This document shows, piece by piece, positions 50,130-62,360 of a DNA stretch of 64,000 nucleotides. The DNA is taken from contig NZ_RDTE01000003.1 in assembly GCF_004125265.1 (NCBI RefSeq), forward strand, positions 4,464,001 to 4,528,000, written 5' to 3'. The number at the start of each line of letters is the position of its first letter. Position 1 is the stretch's first letter. The notes beneath the pieces are model-generated. The model made no database searches. It saw only the letters and a program-made list of their open reading frames with translations, and had not been told where the DNA came from. Source of the stretch: Streptomyces lydicus. GTDB lineage: Bacteria > Actinomycetota > Actinomycetes > Streptomycetales > Streptomycetaceae. The translations under genes were made by a program, and so were the position numbers.

Positions 50130-51260
50130 GTGAAGATCCGGGTGGAGCGCGATGTACTCGCGGAGGCAGTGGCCTGGGCGGCCAAGAGCCTCCCGGCCCG
50201 TCCGCCGGTGCCCGTCCTCGCGGGCCTGCTGCTGAAGGCGGAGGAGGGCGCGCTGAGCCTCTCCGGCTTCGACTACGAGGTCTCCGCGCGGGTCTCGGTG
50301 GAAGCGGAGGTGGAAGAGGAGGGCACGGTCCTCGTCTCCGGCCGGCTGCTCGCCGACATCTGCCGTGCGCTCCCCAACCGCCCGGTGGAGATTTCCACCG
50401 ACGGTGTACGGGTGACCGTCGTCTGCGGCTCCTCGCGCTTCACCCTCCACACCCTTCCTGTGGAGGAGTACCCGTCCCTGCCGACGATGCCCACCGCCAC
50501 CGGCACCGTCCCCGGTGAGGTCTTCGCCGCGGCCGCCGCCCAGGTCGCCATCGCCGCCGGCCGTGACGACACCCTCCCGGTGCTCACCGGCGTACGGATC
50601 GAGATCGAGGGCGACACCGTCACCCTGGCCTCCACCGACCGCTACCGCTTCGCGGTGCGCGAGTTCCTCTGGAAGCCGGAGAGCCCGGACGCCTCCGCGG
50701 TCGCGCTGGTCCCCGCCAAGACACTGCTGGACACCGCCAAGTCCCTGAGCAGCGGAGACACCGTCACGCTCGCGCTGTCCGGCTCCGGCCAGGGCGAGGG
50801 CCTGATCGGTTTCGAGGGCGCCGGGCGGCGGACGACGACGCGTCTGCTGGAAGGCGACCTGCCGAAGTACCGCACCCTCTTCCCGACCGAGTTCAATTCG
50901 GTCGCCGTGATCGAGACCGCCCCGTTCGTCGAGGCCGTCAAGCGTGTGGCGCTGGTGGCCGAGCGGAACACCCCGGTCCGGCTGAGCTTCGAGCAGGGCG
51001 TGCTGATCCTGGAGGCCGGCTCCAGCGACGATGCACAGGCTGTGGAGCGGGTGGACGCCGACCTGGAGGGCGACGACATCTCGATCGCCTTCAACCCGGG
51101 CTTCCTCCTGGAGGGCCTGTCGGCCATCGACTCCCCGGTGGCACAGCTGTCCTTCACGACCTCGACCAAGCCCGCGCTGCTGAGCGGCCGGCCGGCCAAG
51201 GACGCCGAGGCGGACGACGCGTACAAGTACCTGATCATGCCGGTGCGGCTCTCGGGCTGA
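50130..51260 (+). CDS. dnaN: DNA polymerase III sliding clamp (beta subunit)
   Basis: A 376-aa clamp loader substrate that forms a dimeric ring around DNA. It starts VKIRVERDVLAEAVAWAAKSLPARPPVPVLAGLLL, and domain 2 contains AAAAQVAIAAGRDDTLPVLTGVRIE then LASTDRYRFAVREF. The C-terminus YKYLIMPVRLSG is the hydrophobic-cleft end. The GTG at 50130 has AGGAGG upstream; an open frame upstream runs into oriC and is not coding. Confidence 0.97.
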   Translation: MKIRVERDVLAEAVAWAAKSLPARPPVPVLAGLLLKAEEGALSLSGFDYEVSARVSVEAEVEEEGTVLVSGRLLADICRALPNRPVEISTDGVRVTVVCGSSRFTLHTLPVEEYPSLPTMPTATGTVPGEVFAAAAAQVAIAAGRDDTLPVLTGVRIEIEGDTVTLASTDRYRFAVREFLWKPESPDASAVALVPAKTLLDTAKSLSSGDTVTLALSGSGQGEGLIGFEGAGRRTTTRLLEGDLPKYRTLFPTEFNSVAVIETAPFVEAVKRVALVAERNTPVRLSFEQGVLILEAGSSDDAQAVERVDADLEGDDISIAFNPGFLLEGLSAIDSPVAQLSFTTSTKPALLSGRPAKDAEADDAYKYLIMPVRLSG

Positions 51261-51443
51261 CGACCGGAGCGCAGGGGTGACGGCCGTCCGGCGGACACCG
51301 GACGGCGCCCCGGCCGCGCGCCGTGCGGCGACCGGCTGAAGGGCCCCTGATGAGCGGCTGAGCCCACAGGTGTGCGCGGACCTGCGGGCGTAGGCTCGGA
51401 CCCGGGTACGAACAGCAACGACTACGTGCAAAGAGGGTCTCTG

Positions 51444-52322
<879 letters not shown>

Positions 52323-52394
52323 CGAGAAGCAGCAAGAAGCAGTAACCGCCGGAGTAGACCGGTGGCACCCGCCGGGGGAGGTCGGCGCCCAGCC

Positions 52395-53531
52395 ATGCAC
52401 ATCACGCACCTGTCCCTCGCCGACTTCCGCTCGTACGCCCGGGTCGAGGTTCCGCTCGACCCGGGCGTCACGGCTTTCGTGGGCCCCAACGGCCAGGGCA
52501 AGACCAACCTGGTCGAAGCGGTCGGCTATCTGGCCACGCTCGGCAGCCACCGGGTCTCCTCGGACGCCCCGCTGGTGCGGATGGGCGCCGAGCGGGCGGT
52601 CGTCCGGGCCGCGGTCGTCCAGGGCGAGCGGCAGCAGCTGGTCGAGCTGGAGCTCAATCCGGGCAAGGCCAACCGCGCCAGGATCAACAGGTCGTCGCAG
52701 GTCAAGCCGCGGGACGTGCTGGGGATCGTCCGGACGGTGCTGTTCGCGCCGGAGGACCTGGCGCTGGTCAAGGGCGATCCGGGCGAGCGGCGGCGGTTCC
52801 TGGACGAGCTGATCACCGCGCGGTCGCCGCGGATGGCCGGGGTGCGCTCGGACTACGACCGTGTCCTCAAGCAGCGCAACACCCTGTTGAAGACCGCGGC
52901 GCTGGCGCGCAGACACGGCGGGCGGCAGATGGATCTGTCGACGCTGGACGTATGGGACCAGCATCTGGCCCGCGCGGGCGCCGAGCTGCTGGCGCAGCGG
53001 CTCGATCTGATCGCCGCGCTGCAGCCGCTCGCGGACAAGGCCTATGAGCAGCTGGCGCCGGGCGGCGGGCCGCTGGCCCTGGAGTACCGCGGCTCGGCGG
53101 GCGAGGCGATGGCCGCCGCCGGGACCCGCGAGGAGCTGTACGGCGTGCTGCTGGCGGCGCTCGGCGAGGCCCGTAAGGGAGAGATCGAGCGCGGGGTGAC
53201 GCTGGTCGGCCCGCACCGCGACGATCTGGTGCTCAAGCTGGGGCAGCTCCCGGCGAAGGGGTACGCCAGCCACGGCGAGTCCTGGTCGTATGCGCTGGCG
53301 CTGCGGCTGGCCTCGTACGACCTGCTGCGGGCCGAGGGCAATGAGCCGGTGCTGGTGCTCGACGACGTCTTCGCCGAGCTGGACGCGCGGCGCCGCGAGC
53401 GGCTGGCGGAGCTGGTGGCCCCGGGCGAGCAGGTGCTGGTGACGGCGGCGGTGGACGACGATGTGCCGGGGGCGCTGGCCGGGGCGCGCTATGCGGTGTC
53501 CGGCGGCGCCGCGGAGAAGGTGACCTTGTGA
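52395..53531 (+). CDS. recF: DNA replication and repair protein RecF
   Basis: A 378-aa SMC-like ATPase acting in RecFOR gap repair. It starts MHITHLSLADFRSYARVEVPL, with Walker A FVGPNGQGKTNLVEAV, signature SHGESWSYALALRLASYDLL and Walker B PVLVLDDVFAELDARRRERL. The ATG at 52395 is chosen since the fold starts there and GGGGAGG lies upstream. It overlaps the DUF721 gene by 4 bp. Confidence 0.96.
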   Translation: MHITHLSLADFRSYARVEVPLDPGVTAFVGPNGQGKTNLVEAVGYLATLGSHRVSSDAPLVRMGAERAVVRAAVVQGERQQLVELELNPGKANRARINRSSQVKPRDVLGIVRTVLFAPEDLALVKGDPGERRRFLDELITARSPRMAGVRSDYDRVLKQRNTLLKTAALARRHGGRQMDLSTLDVWDQHLARAGAELLAQRLDLIAALQPLADKAYEQLAPGGGPLALEYRGSAGEAMAAAGTREELYGVLLAALGEARKGEIERGVTLVGPHRDDLVLKLGQLPAKGYASHGESWSYALALRLASYDLLRAEGNEPVLVLDDVFAELDARRRERLAELVAPGEQVLVTAAVDDDVPGALAGARYAVSGGAAEKVTL

Positions 53532-54064
53532 GCGAGGAGCAGCCCGGCCCGTCCAAGCCTTCCCCTGAGCTCTCCGGTGTGGATCTGGCCCGGCAGGCGC
53601 TGGTCGCCGCCAAGGAGCAGGCGCGTGCGCGGGGCGCGGCCGCGCAGCAGAAGAAGCAGGCCAAGCGCGGGGGCCTGCGCTCCGGCGCGCGGGCGGACGG
53701 CCGCGACCCGCTGCCGCTCGGTGCGGCGATCAACCGGCTGATCACGGAACGCGGCTGGGAGACCCCGGCCGCGGTCGGCGGGGTGATGGGGCGCTGGCCG
53801 CAGCTGGTCGGGCCCGAGGTGGCGCAGCACTGCGAGCCGCAGAAGTACGACGAGGACGCCCGGATCCTGACCGTCCAGTGCGATTCGACGGCCTGGGCGA
53901 CGCAGCTGCGGCTGCTGGCCCCGACGCTGGTGGCCCGCCTCAACGAGGACCTGGGCCACGGCACCGTAAAGGTGATCAAGGTGCTGGGTCCCGGGGGCCC
54001 CGCCCGCCGGTACGGATCGCTGCGGGCACCGGGCAGCAAGGGCCCCGGCGACACCTACGGCTGA
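53528..54064 (+). CDS. dciA: DciA-family (DUF721) helicase-loading protein
   Basis: A 178-aa protein. A charged Ala/Lys/Arg-rich N-terminus precedes the DUF721 domain: LGAAINRLITERGWETPAAVGGVMGRWPQLVGPEVAQHCEPQKYDEDARILTVQCDSTAWATQLRLLAPTLVARLNEDLGHGTVKVIKVLGPG. DUF721/DciA proteins load replicative helicase in bacteria lacking DnaC/DnaI, and the mycobacterial member Rv0004 binds DnaB. The GTG start overlaps the recF stop by 4 bp, so it is coupled to recF. The role here is by family and context. Confidence 0.9.
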   Translation: MSEEQPGPSKPSPELSGVDLARQALVAAKEQARARGAAAQQKKQAKRGGLRSGARADGRDPLPLGAAINRLITERGWETPAAVGGVMGRWPQLVGPEVAQHCEPQKYDEDARILTVQCDSTAWATQLRLLAPTLVARLNEDLGHGTVKVIKVLGPGGPARRYGSLRAPGSKGPGDTYG

Positions 54065-54387
54065 CCCCCTGTGACCCCCCTCTACGGGTGAGACGGATGA
54101 GACTCCGCTCACGGTAGCCGCCGGTTGACAGTCCGAAGCGCTGAGTGCCCGTGTGAGCGTCCTGGGCCCCCGTCTCGGATATGGGGAGTCGGCGGACGCC
54201 AGTTCAGGGCGGCACATGACGACTCAGGTGCCTGCAAACCCCCATGAGTGTCGGCGCTACCGGTAGACTGGTGCCAATTCCGCCCACTCGCGGAACATGT
54301 CGAACGACGCAGCCCCGCCCGCCTGTCTTCCCAGGGGTGATCCCCGCAGGCGCGGAAGGGCTCGTGCTGTGCCAGAAAGGGCGCTTC
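54065..54387 (+). promoter_or_regulatory. gyrB upstream region
   Basis: A 323-bp gap between dciA and gyrB. The gyrB frame stays open to 54244, but ribosome-site evidence favours the later start. No clear hairpin. The gyrBA promoter must lie here; Streptomyces gyrase promoters respond to supercoiling, but no element can be fixed by eye. Confidence 0.5.
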
Positions 54388-56418
54388 GTGGCCGACTCCG
54401 GCGACCTCAACGAGAACAACACGGCTTCTACTGAAGAGGGGGTTCCGGCCGGCGCCCTGGGCGACTCCGCGGTGGAGAAGTCGTACGACGCCAGTGCGAT
54501 CACCGTCCTCGAAGGCCTGGACGCGGTCCGCAAGCGCCCCGGCATGTACATCGGCTCGACGGGTGAGCGCGGTCTGCACCACCTCGTGCAGGAGGTCGTC
54601 GACAACTCCGTCGACGAGGCGCTGGCCGGGCACGCCGACACCATCGAGGTCACGATCCTGGCCGACGGCGGCGTCCGCGTCGTCGACAACGGCCGCGGTA
54701 TCCCGGTAGGCATCGTGCCGTCGGAGAACAAGCCGGCCGTCGAGGTCGTGATGACGGTGCTGCACGCCGGCGGCAAGTTCGGCGGCGGCGGCTACGCGGT
54801 CTCCGGTGGTCTGCACGGCGTGGGTGTCTCCGTCGTGAACGCGCTGTCGCAGCGGGTGGCGGTCGAGGTCCGCACGGAGGGCCACCGCTGGACGCAGGAG
54901 TACAAGCTCGGCGTCCCGACCGCGCCGCTGGCCAAGCACGAGCCGGTCGACGAATCCGGCACGTCGGTGACGTTCTGGGCCGACGGCGACATCTTCGAGA
55001 CCACCACGTACAGCTTCGAGACGCTGTCGCGGCGCTTCCAGGAGATGGCGTTCCTCAACAAGGGTCTGACGATCGCGCTGACCGACGAGCGCCCGGACCA
55101 CGTGGACGAGGAGGGCAAGCCGCTCTCGGTGCGGTACCACTACGAGGGCGGCATCGTCGACTTCGTGACGTACCTCAACTCGCGCAAGGGCGAGCTGGTG
55201 CACCCGACGGTGATCTCGGTGGACGCCGAGGACAAGGAGCGCCAGCTCTCGGTCGAGCTGGCGATGCAGTGGAACACCCAGTACAGCGAGGGTGTCTACA
55301 GCTTCGCGAACATCATCCACACCCACGAGGGCGGCACCCACGAAGAGGGCTTCCGCGCCGCGCTGACCGGCCTGATCAACCGCTATGCGCGCGACAAGAA
55401 GCTGCTGCGCGAGAAGGACGACAACCTCACGGGTGAGGACATCCGCGAGGGTCTGACGGCGATCATCTCGGTCAAGCTCGCCGAGCCGCAGTTCGAGGGC
55501 CAGACCAAGACCAAGCTGGGCAACACCGAGGTGAAGACCTTCGTCCAGAAGGTGGTCCACGAACACCTCAACGACTGGCTGGACCGCAACCCCAACGAGG
55601 CCGCGGACATCATCCGCAAGGGCATCCAGGCCGCGACCGCGCGGGTGGCCGCCCGCAAGGCGCGCGATCTGACCCGCCGCAAGGGCCTGCTGGAGACGGC
55701 GTCGCTGCCGGGCAAGCTGAGCGACTGCCAGTCCAACGACCCCGAGAAGTGCGAGATCTTCATCGTCGAGGGTGACTCCGCCGGCGGCTCGGCCAAGTCC
55801 GGCCGTAACCCGGAGTACCAGGCGATCCTGCCGATCCGAGGCAAGATCCTCAACGTCGAGAAGGCCAGGGTCGACAAGATCCTGCAGAACAACGAGGTCC
55901 AGGCGCTGATCTCGGCGTTCGGCACGGGCGTGCACGAGGACTTCGACATCGACAAGCTCCGCTACCACAAGATCATCCTGATGGCGGACGCCGACGTCGA
56001 CGGTCAGCACATCAACACCCTGCTGCTCACCTTCCTCTTCCGCTTCATGCGGCCGCTGGTCGAGGCGGGGCACGTCTACCTCTCCCGCCCGCCGCTGTAC
56101 AAGATCAAGTGGGGCCGGGACGACTTCGAGTACGCCTACTCCGACGCGGAGCGGGACGCGCTGATCGAGCTCGGCAAGCAGAACGGCAAGCGGATCCGCG
56201 AGGACTCGATCCAGCGGTTCAAGGGTCTCGGCGAGATGAACGCCGAGGAGCTGCGCATCACGACCATGGACACCGACCACCGGGTCCTCGGTCAGGTCTC
56301 GCTGGACGACGCGGCCCGTGCGGACGACCTGTTCTCCGTGCTGATGGGCGAGGACGTCGAGGCGCGCCGCTCGTTCATCCAGCGCAACGCCAAGGACGTC
56401 CGCTTCCTCGACATCTGA
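54388..56418 (+). CDS. gyrB: DNA gyrase subunit B
   Basis: A 676-aa ATPase subunit of gyrase. The GHKL ATP site has VVDNSVDEALAGH, VVDNGRGIPVGIV and LHGVGVSVVNALS. The transducer follows, then the TOPRIM domain EIFIVEGDSAGGSAKSGRNPEYQAILPIRGKILNVEKA with MADADVDGQHINTLLLTFL. The C-terminus FIQRNAKDVRFLDI is typical. The GTG at 54388 is preferred because AAAGGG lies just upstream and the family starts near ADSGD. Operon with gyrA (50-bp gap). Confidence 0.97.
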   Translation: MADSGDLNENNTASTEEGVPAGALGDSAVEKSYDASAITVLEGLDAVRKRPGMYIGSTGERGLHHLVQEVVDNSVDEALAGHADTIEVTILADGGVRVVDNGRGIPVGIVPSENKPAVEVVMTVLHAGGKFGGGGYAVSGGLHGVGVSVVNALSQRVAVEVRTEGHRWTQEYKLGVPTAPLAKHEPVDESGTSVTFWADGDIFETTTYSFETLSRRFQEMAFLNKGLTIALTDERPDHVDEEGKPLSVRYHYEGGIVDFVTYLNSRKGELVHPTVISVDAEDKERQLSVELAMQWNTQYSEGVYSFANIIHTHEGGTHEEGFRAALTGLINRYARDKKLLREKDDNLTGEDIREGLTAIISVKLAEPQFEGQTKTKLGNTEVKTFVQKVVHEHLNDWLDRNPNEAADIIRKGIQAATARVAARKARDLTRRKGLLETASLPGKLSDCQSNDPEKCEIFIVEGDSAGGSAKSGRNPEYQAILPIRGKILNVEKARVDKILQNNEVQALISAFGTGVHEDFDIDKLRYHKIILMADADVDGQHINTLLLTFLFRFMRPLVEAGHVYLSRPPLYKIKWGRDDFEYAYSDAERDALIELGKQNGKRIREDSIQRFKGLGEMNAEELRITTMDTDHRVLGQVSLDDAARADDLFSVLMGEDVEARRSFIQRNAKDVRFLDI

Positions 56419-56468
56419 GCCCTGTCGGCCCGAACAACAGCCGCAGCTCGAAAGGACTTTGAACCACC

Positions 56469-59093
<2,625 letters not shown>

Positions 59094-59108
59094 CACGAGG
59101 AGTAGGTC

Positions 59109-59792
59109 GTGAGTGGAGCCACGGGCGCTGCGGCGGGTGGATCGGGAGCGAAGAAGGACTCCCCGTCCGGACCCGCAACCGTGACGGAGGACAGCGCCCG
59201 TGGCTCTGCCGTTTCTGACACCGGCCCCCGAGACGAGGGCTCACACCAGGGGGGACCCGTGACCGATACCCGTCAACCGCAGCCGAAGCCCGAGGGACAG
59301 GCCGCCGAGGACGGCTCCCGGCAGCCGTACCAGCCGCCTCAGGCGTACCCCACCGGCGGTGGGCAGGGCGGCGGCGGGCAGGCGGTGCGCCGGCCGCGTA
59401 CGGGCGTCGGCACGGTCCCGCGCACCCGCAAGGCCCGGCTGCGGGTGGCGCGTGCCGATCCGTGGTCGGTCATGAAGGTCAGCTTTCTGCTCTCCATCGC
59501 GCTGGGCATCTGCACGGTCGTGGCCGCCGCCGTGCTGTGGATGGTCATGAACGCGATGGGCGTCTTCTCCACGGTCGGCGGGACGATCAGCGAGGCCACC
59601 GGCTCCGGCGACGGCGCCGGCTTCGATCTGCAGTCGTTCCTGTCGCTGCCGCGGGTGGTGCTGTTCACGTCGGTCATCGCGGTGATCGACGTGGTGCTGG
59701 CGACCGCGCTGGGCACCCTCGGGGCGTTCATCTACAACCTGTCGGCGGGCTTCGTCGGCGGGGTGGAGCTCACCCTCGCCGAGGATGAGTGA
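59109..59792 (+). CDS. DUF3566 membrane protein (mycobacterial Rv0007 counterpart)
   Basis: A 227-aa protein. A long disordered cytosolic N-terminus (about 1-105, Gly/Gln/Pro-rich) precedes the DUF3566 domain: RTRKARLRVARADPWSVMKVSFLLSIALGICTVVAAAVLWMVMNAMGVF, a loop, then VVLFTSVIAVIDVVLATALGTLGAFIYNLSAGFVGGVELTL. Two helices are clear. It is conserved immediately after gyrA in actinobacteria; the function is not established. The GTG at 59109 has GAGGAG upstream, 15 bp after gyrA, so likely co-transcribed. Confidence 0.88.
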   Translation: MSGATGAAAGGSGAKKDSPSGPATVTEDSARGSAVSDTGPRDEGSHQGGPVTDTRQPQPKPEGQAAEDGSRQPYQPPQAYPTGGGQGGGGQAVRRPRTGVGTVPRTRKARLRVARADPWSVMKVSFLLSIALGICTVVAAAVLWMVMNAMGVFSTVGGTISEATGSGDGAGFDLQSFLSLPRVVLFTSVIAVIDVVLATALGTLGAFIYNLSAGFVGGVELTLAEDE

Positions 59793-59834
59793 CCCCTTCA
59801 CGGAAGGGTGTTCGGGGGGCTCCGGAAACCGATT

Positions 59835-59863
59835 TTGGGAACGCCTCTGAAGTGCGCTAATCT
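59835..59863 (+). promoter_or_regulatory. Promoter of tRNA-Ile
   Basis: A -35-like TTGGGA (59835-59840) and -10 TAATCT (59858-59863) have an exact 17-bp spacer, ending 17 bp before the tRNA. It looks like a housekeeping (HrdB-type) promoter. Confidence 0.65.
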
Positions 59864-59880
59864 TCTGGTGCAGCGAGCGC

Positions 59881-59954
59881 GCGGCTATAGCTCAGACGGT
59901 TAGAGCGCTTCCCTGATAAGGAAGAGGCCCCAGGTTCAAGTCCTGGTAGCCGCA
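59881..59954 (+). tRNA. tRNA-Ile (anticodon GAT)
   Basis: A 74-nt cloverleaf: acceptor GCGGCTA pairs with TAGCCGC, D stem GCTC/GAGC, anticodon stem CTTCC/GGAAG with loop CTGATAA (anticodon GAT), T stem CCAGG/CCTGG with TTCAAGT. The discriminator A is followed by CCG, so the full CCA is not encoded. Confidence 0.96.
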
Positions 59955-59962
59955 CCGCAGCG

Positions 59963-59998
59963 ATCGGCCCGGCCGGGGAACTCCCCGGCCGGGCCGAT
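59963..59998 (+). terminator. Terminator of tRNA-Ile
   Basis: A perfect 16-bp GC-rich stem (59963-59978 with 59983-59998, loop of 4) begins 9 bp after the tRNA. Confidence 0.92.
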
Positions 59999-60144
59999 TC
60001 GTTGTACGGAGGCGGAAGTTGGCTCGCGGCAGCGGCCTCGGACGAGGTGTTGCCGACCGCGGGCTAGGTAACCAATCGGTATCGGCCGGTGTGTATCATC
60101 GGCCGACATAGGTCCCCTACGTCAACGAAAGACGAGGTCGCGCG

Positions 60145-60279
60145 GTGAAGAAGCTTCTCCTGGTCGCACTGGCCGCCATCGGCGGGCTCCTCGTGTACCG
60201 CCAGATCCAGGCGGATCGCGCCGAGCAGGATCTGTGGACGGAGGCGACCGACTCCGTGCCCGCAGGTTCGGGTGTCTGA
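60145..60279 (+). CDS. DLW-39 family small protein
   Basis: A 44-aa protein. A lysine-containing N-terminus and one hydrophobic helix (LLLVALAAIGGLLVYRQI) are followed by RAEQDLWTEATD, which contains the DLW signature that names the family. Small single-helix proteins of this family are conserved after gyrA/tRNA-Ile in actinobacteria; the function is unknown. The GTG at 60145 has GACGAGG upstream. A weak hairpin follows. Confidence 0.88.
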   Translation: MKKLLLVALAAIGGLLVYRQIQADRAEQDLWTEATDSVPAGSGV

Positions 60280-60315
60280 GACCCCCCACAGCACAGCACC
60301 ACAGGTTCGTACGAG

Positions 60316-60341
60316 CCCCGATTGCCCCTGGGTGATCGGGG
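60316..60341 (+). terminator. Terminator after the DLW-39 gene
   Basis: A 7-bp stem CCCCGAT (60316-60322) with ATCGGGG (60335-60341), 36 bp after the stop, followed by TTTCG. Confidence 0.65.
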
Positions 60342-60544
60342 TTTCGTGCGTCGTGGGGCGGGTGCGGCAGGTGGCGTGTGGGGCGTGTGGGGCGTTCTGC
60401 GGTGGGCGTGGTGGCTGCCGAGGGGTGGCTGGATGTCGTTGTCGGGGCGGGACGGCACTCCCCTTGAATTTGCCGTAGCACACTATTTGCTTGCAGTTGC
60501 AAACGCTCTCGGGGGTCGGTGTCGCGCGGCGCCCGAGAGGGCGG

Positions 60545-60811
60545 ATGTTTCACGTGGAACATCTGCTGAAGAAGGGCGTCACTCCGGCACGGCCGGAGCC
60601 GGACCGGTACTCCCGGGGTGATTCCCCGGCCTCGGCGGACGGCACGCGGGGCGGCGGTGGAAGATGGCCCACAGGACGTGTGGTGGCCGTCGCCGTCGGC
60701 GGCGTGGGAGTGCTGCTGCCGGCCGGTCTCGCGGCTTTCTGTGGACGGGTCCGCGGGACGCCGCGGGCCGGCGCCGGGAATTCCGATCCGATGAGGGGTG
60801 GCTCGTGGTGA
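60545..60811 (+). CDS. Possible small membrane protein coupled to the next gene
   Basis: An 88-aa ORF, MFHVEHLLKKG at the start, with a hydrophilic middle and one helix (VVAVAVGGVGVLLPAGLAAFCG). Third-position GC is high, about as expected for a coding frame. Its stop overlaps the start of the following gene in a GTGA arrangement, which supports real translation. The start codon lies at a degenerate parS (60547-60560), and the ribosome site (GAGAGGG) is very close, so the start is uncertain. No family recognised. Confidence 0.45.
   Translation: MFHVEHLLKKGVTPARPEPDRYSRGDSPASADGTRGGGGRWPTGRVVAVAVGGVGVLLPAGLAAFCGRVRGTPRAGAGNSDPMRGGSW
60547..60560. promoter_or_regulatory. Degenerate parS
   Basis: GTTTCACGTGGAAC, one mismatch from parS in the right arm. 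It is the rightmost copy and the only one seen to the right of oriC in this window. ParB binding is uncertain. Confidence 0.6.
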
Positions 60812-62304
60812 CGGGGCGCACGACGAACAGGGGCATAGCCGTACTGGCGGCGCTCGCCGTGGTGGTGATCCTGCCGGGGGCGGTGGGGGTGGCCTCGGCC
60901 GGGACCGTCCCGGGGTACCGGACGGCGGACGGCGCCACGGCGACCAAGGGCAGCACCAGTACCGCGGATGCCCCGCAGCTCGAGCCCGGACTGCACACCG
61001 ACTCCATCAAGCGCGGTGAGCAGAAGTACTACGCCGTCACCCTGGACGACAGGACCAGTGCGTACTTCTCGGCCGTCGCGGCGCCCCGGCCCGGGACCAA
61101 GGTCGCGGACTACGGCGACAAACTGACCGTCAATGTCCAGGACAGCGACGGCACGACCTGCGACACGGGTGCCCGTCCGTCCTTCCACGGCGGCGGTATG
61201 GCCTATCCGATCGCCGACTACGCCACCCGCCGTATCGGCGCCGACCGCACGGGGTGTCAGAAGGCCGGCCCCTACTACCTGGTGATCACCCGTGAGGGTT
61301 CGGCGAAGTCAGGCTCCGACGCCTGGCCGCTCGAACTGGACTACCTCGACGAGCCGCCGCTGAAGGGGCCCACTCCCGCCCGGCCGGGCCAGGGCAGTTG
61401 GAGCACCGTCACGCCCGCCCCGCGCACGGACACCACCAAGCGCAGCGCCAAGGGAGGCACCGGCTTCAACGATGCGGGCTCGGTCGACTCCGGGGTGTGG
61501 AAGGACCGGATCACGCCGGGCGAGACCCGCTTCTACCGCGTACCGCTGGACTGGGGACAGCGGATCAACCTCAGCGCGGAGCTGCCGAACGCGCCCGCCG
61601 GCTCCTCCGGTTTCCTCGCCCGGATGCTCGGGCTGGGGGTCTACAACCCGGCGCGTGGTGTGGTCGACGACCTCTCCTTCGTCGCGTACACCGGGAAGCC
61701 GGCCGCCGCGAAGGAGTTCACCGCGCCGGTGGCGTACGGCAACCGCTTCCAGCCGGTCGGCCCGGTCAGCGCGATGCGGTTCGCCGGCTGGTACTACCTC
61801 GAGGTCAGCCTGCACCCCGACGCCGCGCGGTTCTTCCCCAAGGGCGCGGAACTCACGCTCCGGGTGGATGTCCGCGGCGCCGCCAAGGCCGGGCCCGGCT
61901 ACGCCGAGCCGACCGACACCTTCTCCGTCACGTCCGACGACCGTGAGTCGGCGCGCAAGGGCCGCACCGCGCAGCAGGCGGCGAAGAGCGGCACCCTGAT
62001 GACGGTGGCCTACGCGGGGATCGGCACGGGGGTGGTGCTGCTGCTGGGACTGGGCGCGTGGACGCTGGTGGCACGGCGGTCGATGGCCGGCGCAGCGGCC
62101 GCGGCGGTCGGTCCTGGTGGCCCGGCCGGTCCTGGCGGCTCGGCCGGGCCTGGCGGTCCGGGCGGGCAGCCCTCACTGCCGGGGCAGCCGGGACAGTCGT
62201 CGCAGCCGTCACCACCGGGACAGCCCGGGCAGTCGACACAGTCGACACGGTCGACCCAACAGGTGCAGCAGAATACGCAGTTCGGGCCCCCACAGGGCTG
62301 GTAG
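60808..62304 (+). CDS. Secreted membrane-anchored protein of unknown function
   Basis: A 498-aa protein (499 if the adjacent GTG at 60805 is used). The N-terminal signal is RGIAVLAALAVVVILPGAVGVASAG. A large extracytoplasmic part has two similar beta-rich segments (HTDSIKRGEQKYYAVTLDDRTSAYFSAVAAPRPG and WKDRITPGETRFYRVPLDWGQRINLSAELPN). One helix (VAYAGIGTGVVLLLGLGAWTLV) and a Gly/Pro/Gln/Ser-rich cytosolic tail follow. The paired segments resemble pre-peptidase-like beta sandwiches. The function is unknown. It is overlapped by the upstream small ORF. Confidence 0.8.
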   Translation: MTGRTTNRGIAVLAALAVVVILPGAVGVASAGTVPGYRTADGATATKGSTSTADAPQLEPGLHTDSIKRGEQKYYAVTLDDRTSAYFSAVAAPRPGTKVADYGDKLTVNVQDSDGTTCDTGARPSFHGGGMAYPIADYATRRIGADRTGCQKAGPYYLVITREGSAKSGSDAWPLELDYLDEPPLKGPTPARPGQGSWSTVTPAPRTDTTKRSAKGGTGFNDAGSVDSGVWKDRITPGETRFYRVPLDWGQRINLSAELPNAPAGSSGFLARMLGLGVYNPARGVVDDLSFVAYTGKPAAAKEFTAPVAYGNRFQPVGPVSAMRFAGWYYLEVSLHPDAARFFPKGAELTLRVDVRGAAKAGPGYAEPTDTFSVTSDDRESARKGRTAQQAAKSGTLMTVAYAGIGTGVVLLLGLGAWTLVARRSMAGAAAAAVGPGGPAGPGGSAGPGGPGGQPSLPGQPGQSSQPSPPGQPGQSTQSTRSTQQVQQNTQFGPPQGW

Positions 62305-62321
62305 CGGGGGTTTCAGGGGGC

Positions 62322-62339
62322 CGGCGGGCTTTTCCGCCG
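62322..62339. terminator. Weak hairpin between convergent genes
   Basis: CGGCGG (62322-62327) pairs with CCGCCG (62334-62339), loop GCTTTT. It is the only candidate terminator in the 56-bp gap. Confidence 0.4.
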
Positions 62340-62360
62340 CCACCGGTCCGCAGCGTGGCC

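Noticed and set aside
59955..60144. A possible tRNA-Ala after tRNA-Ile, as in mycobacteria
   Set aside because: The stretch holds only the tRNA-Ile terminator and the DLW-39 upstream region; no second cloverleaf is visible.
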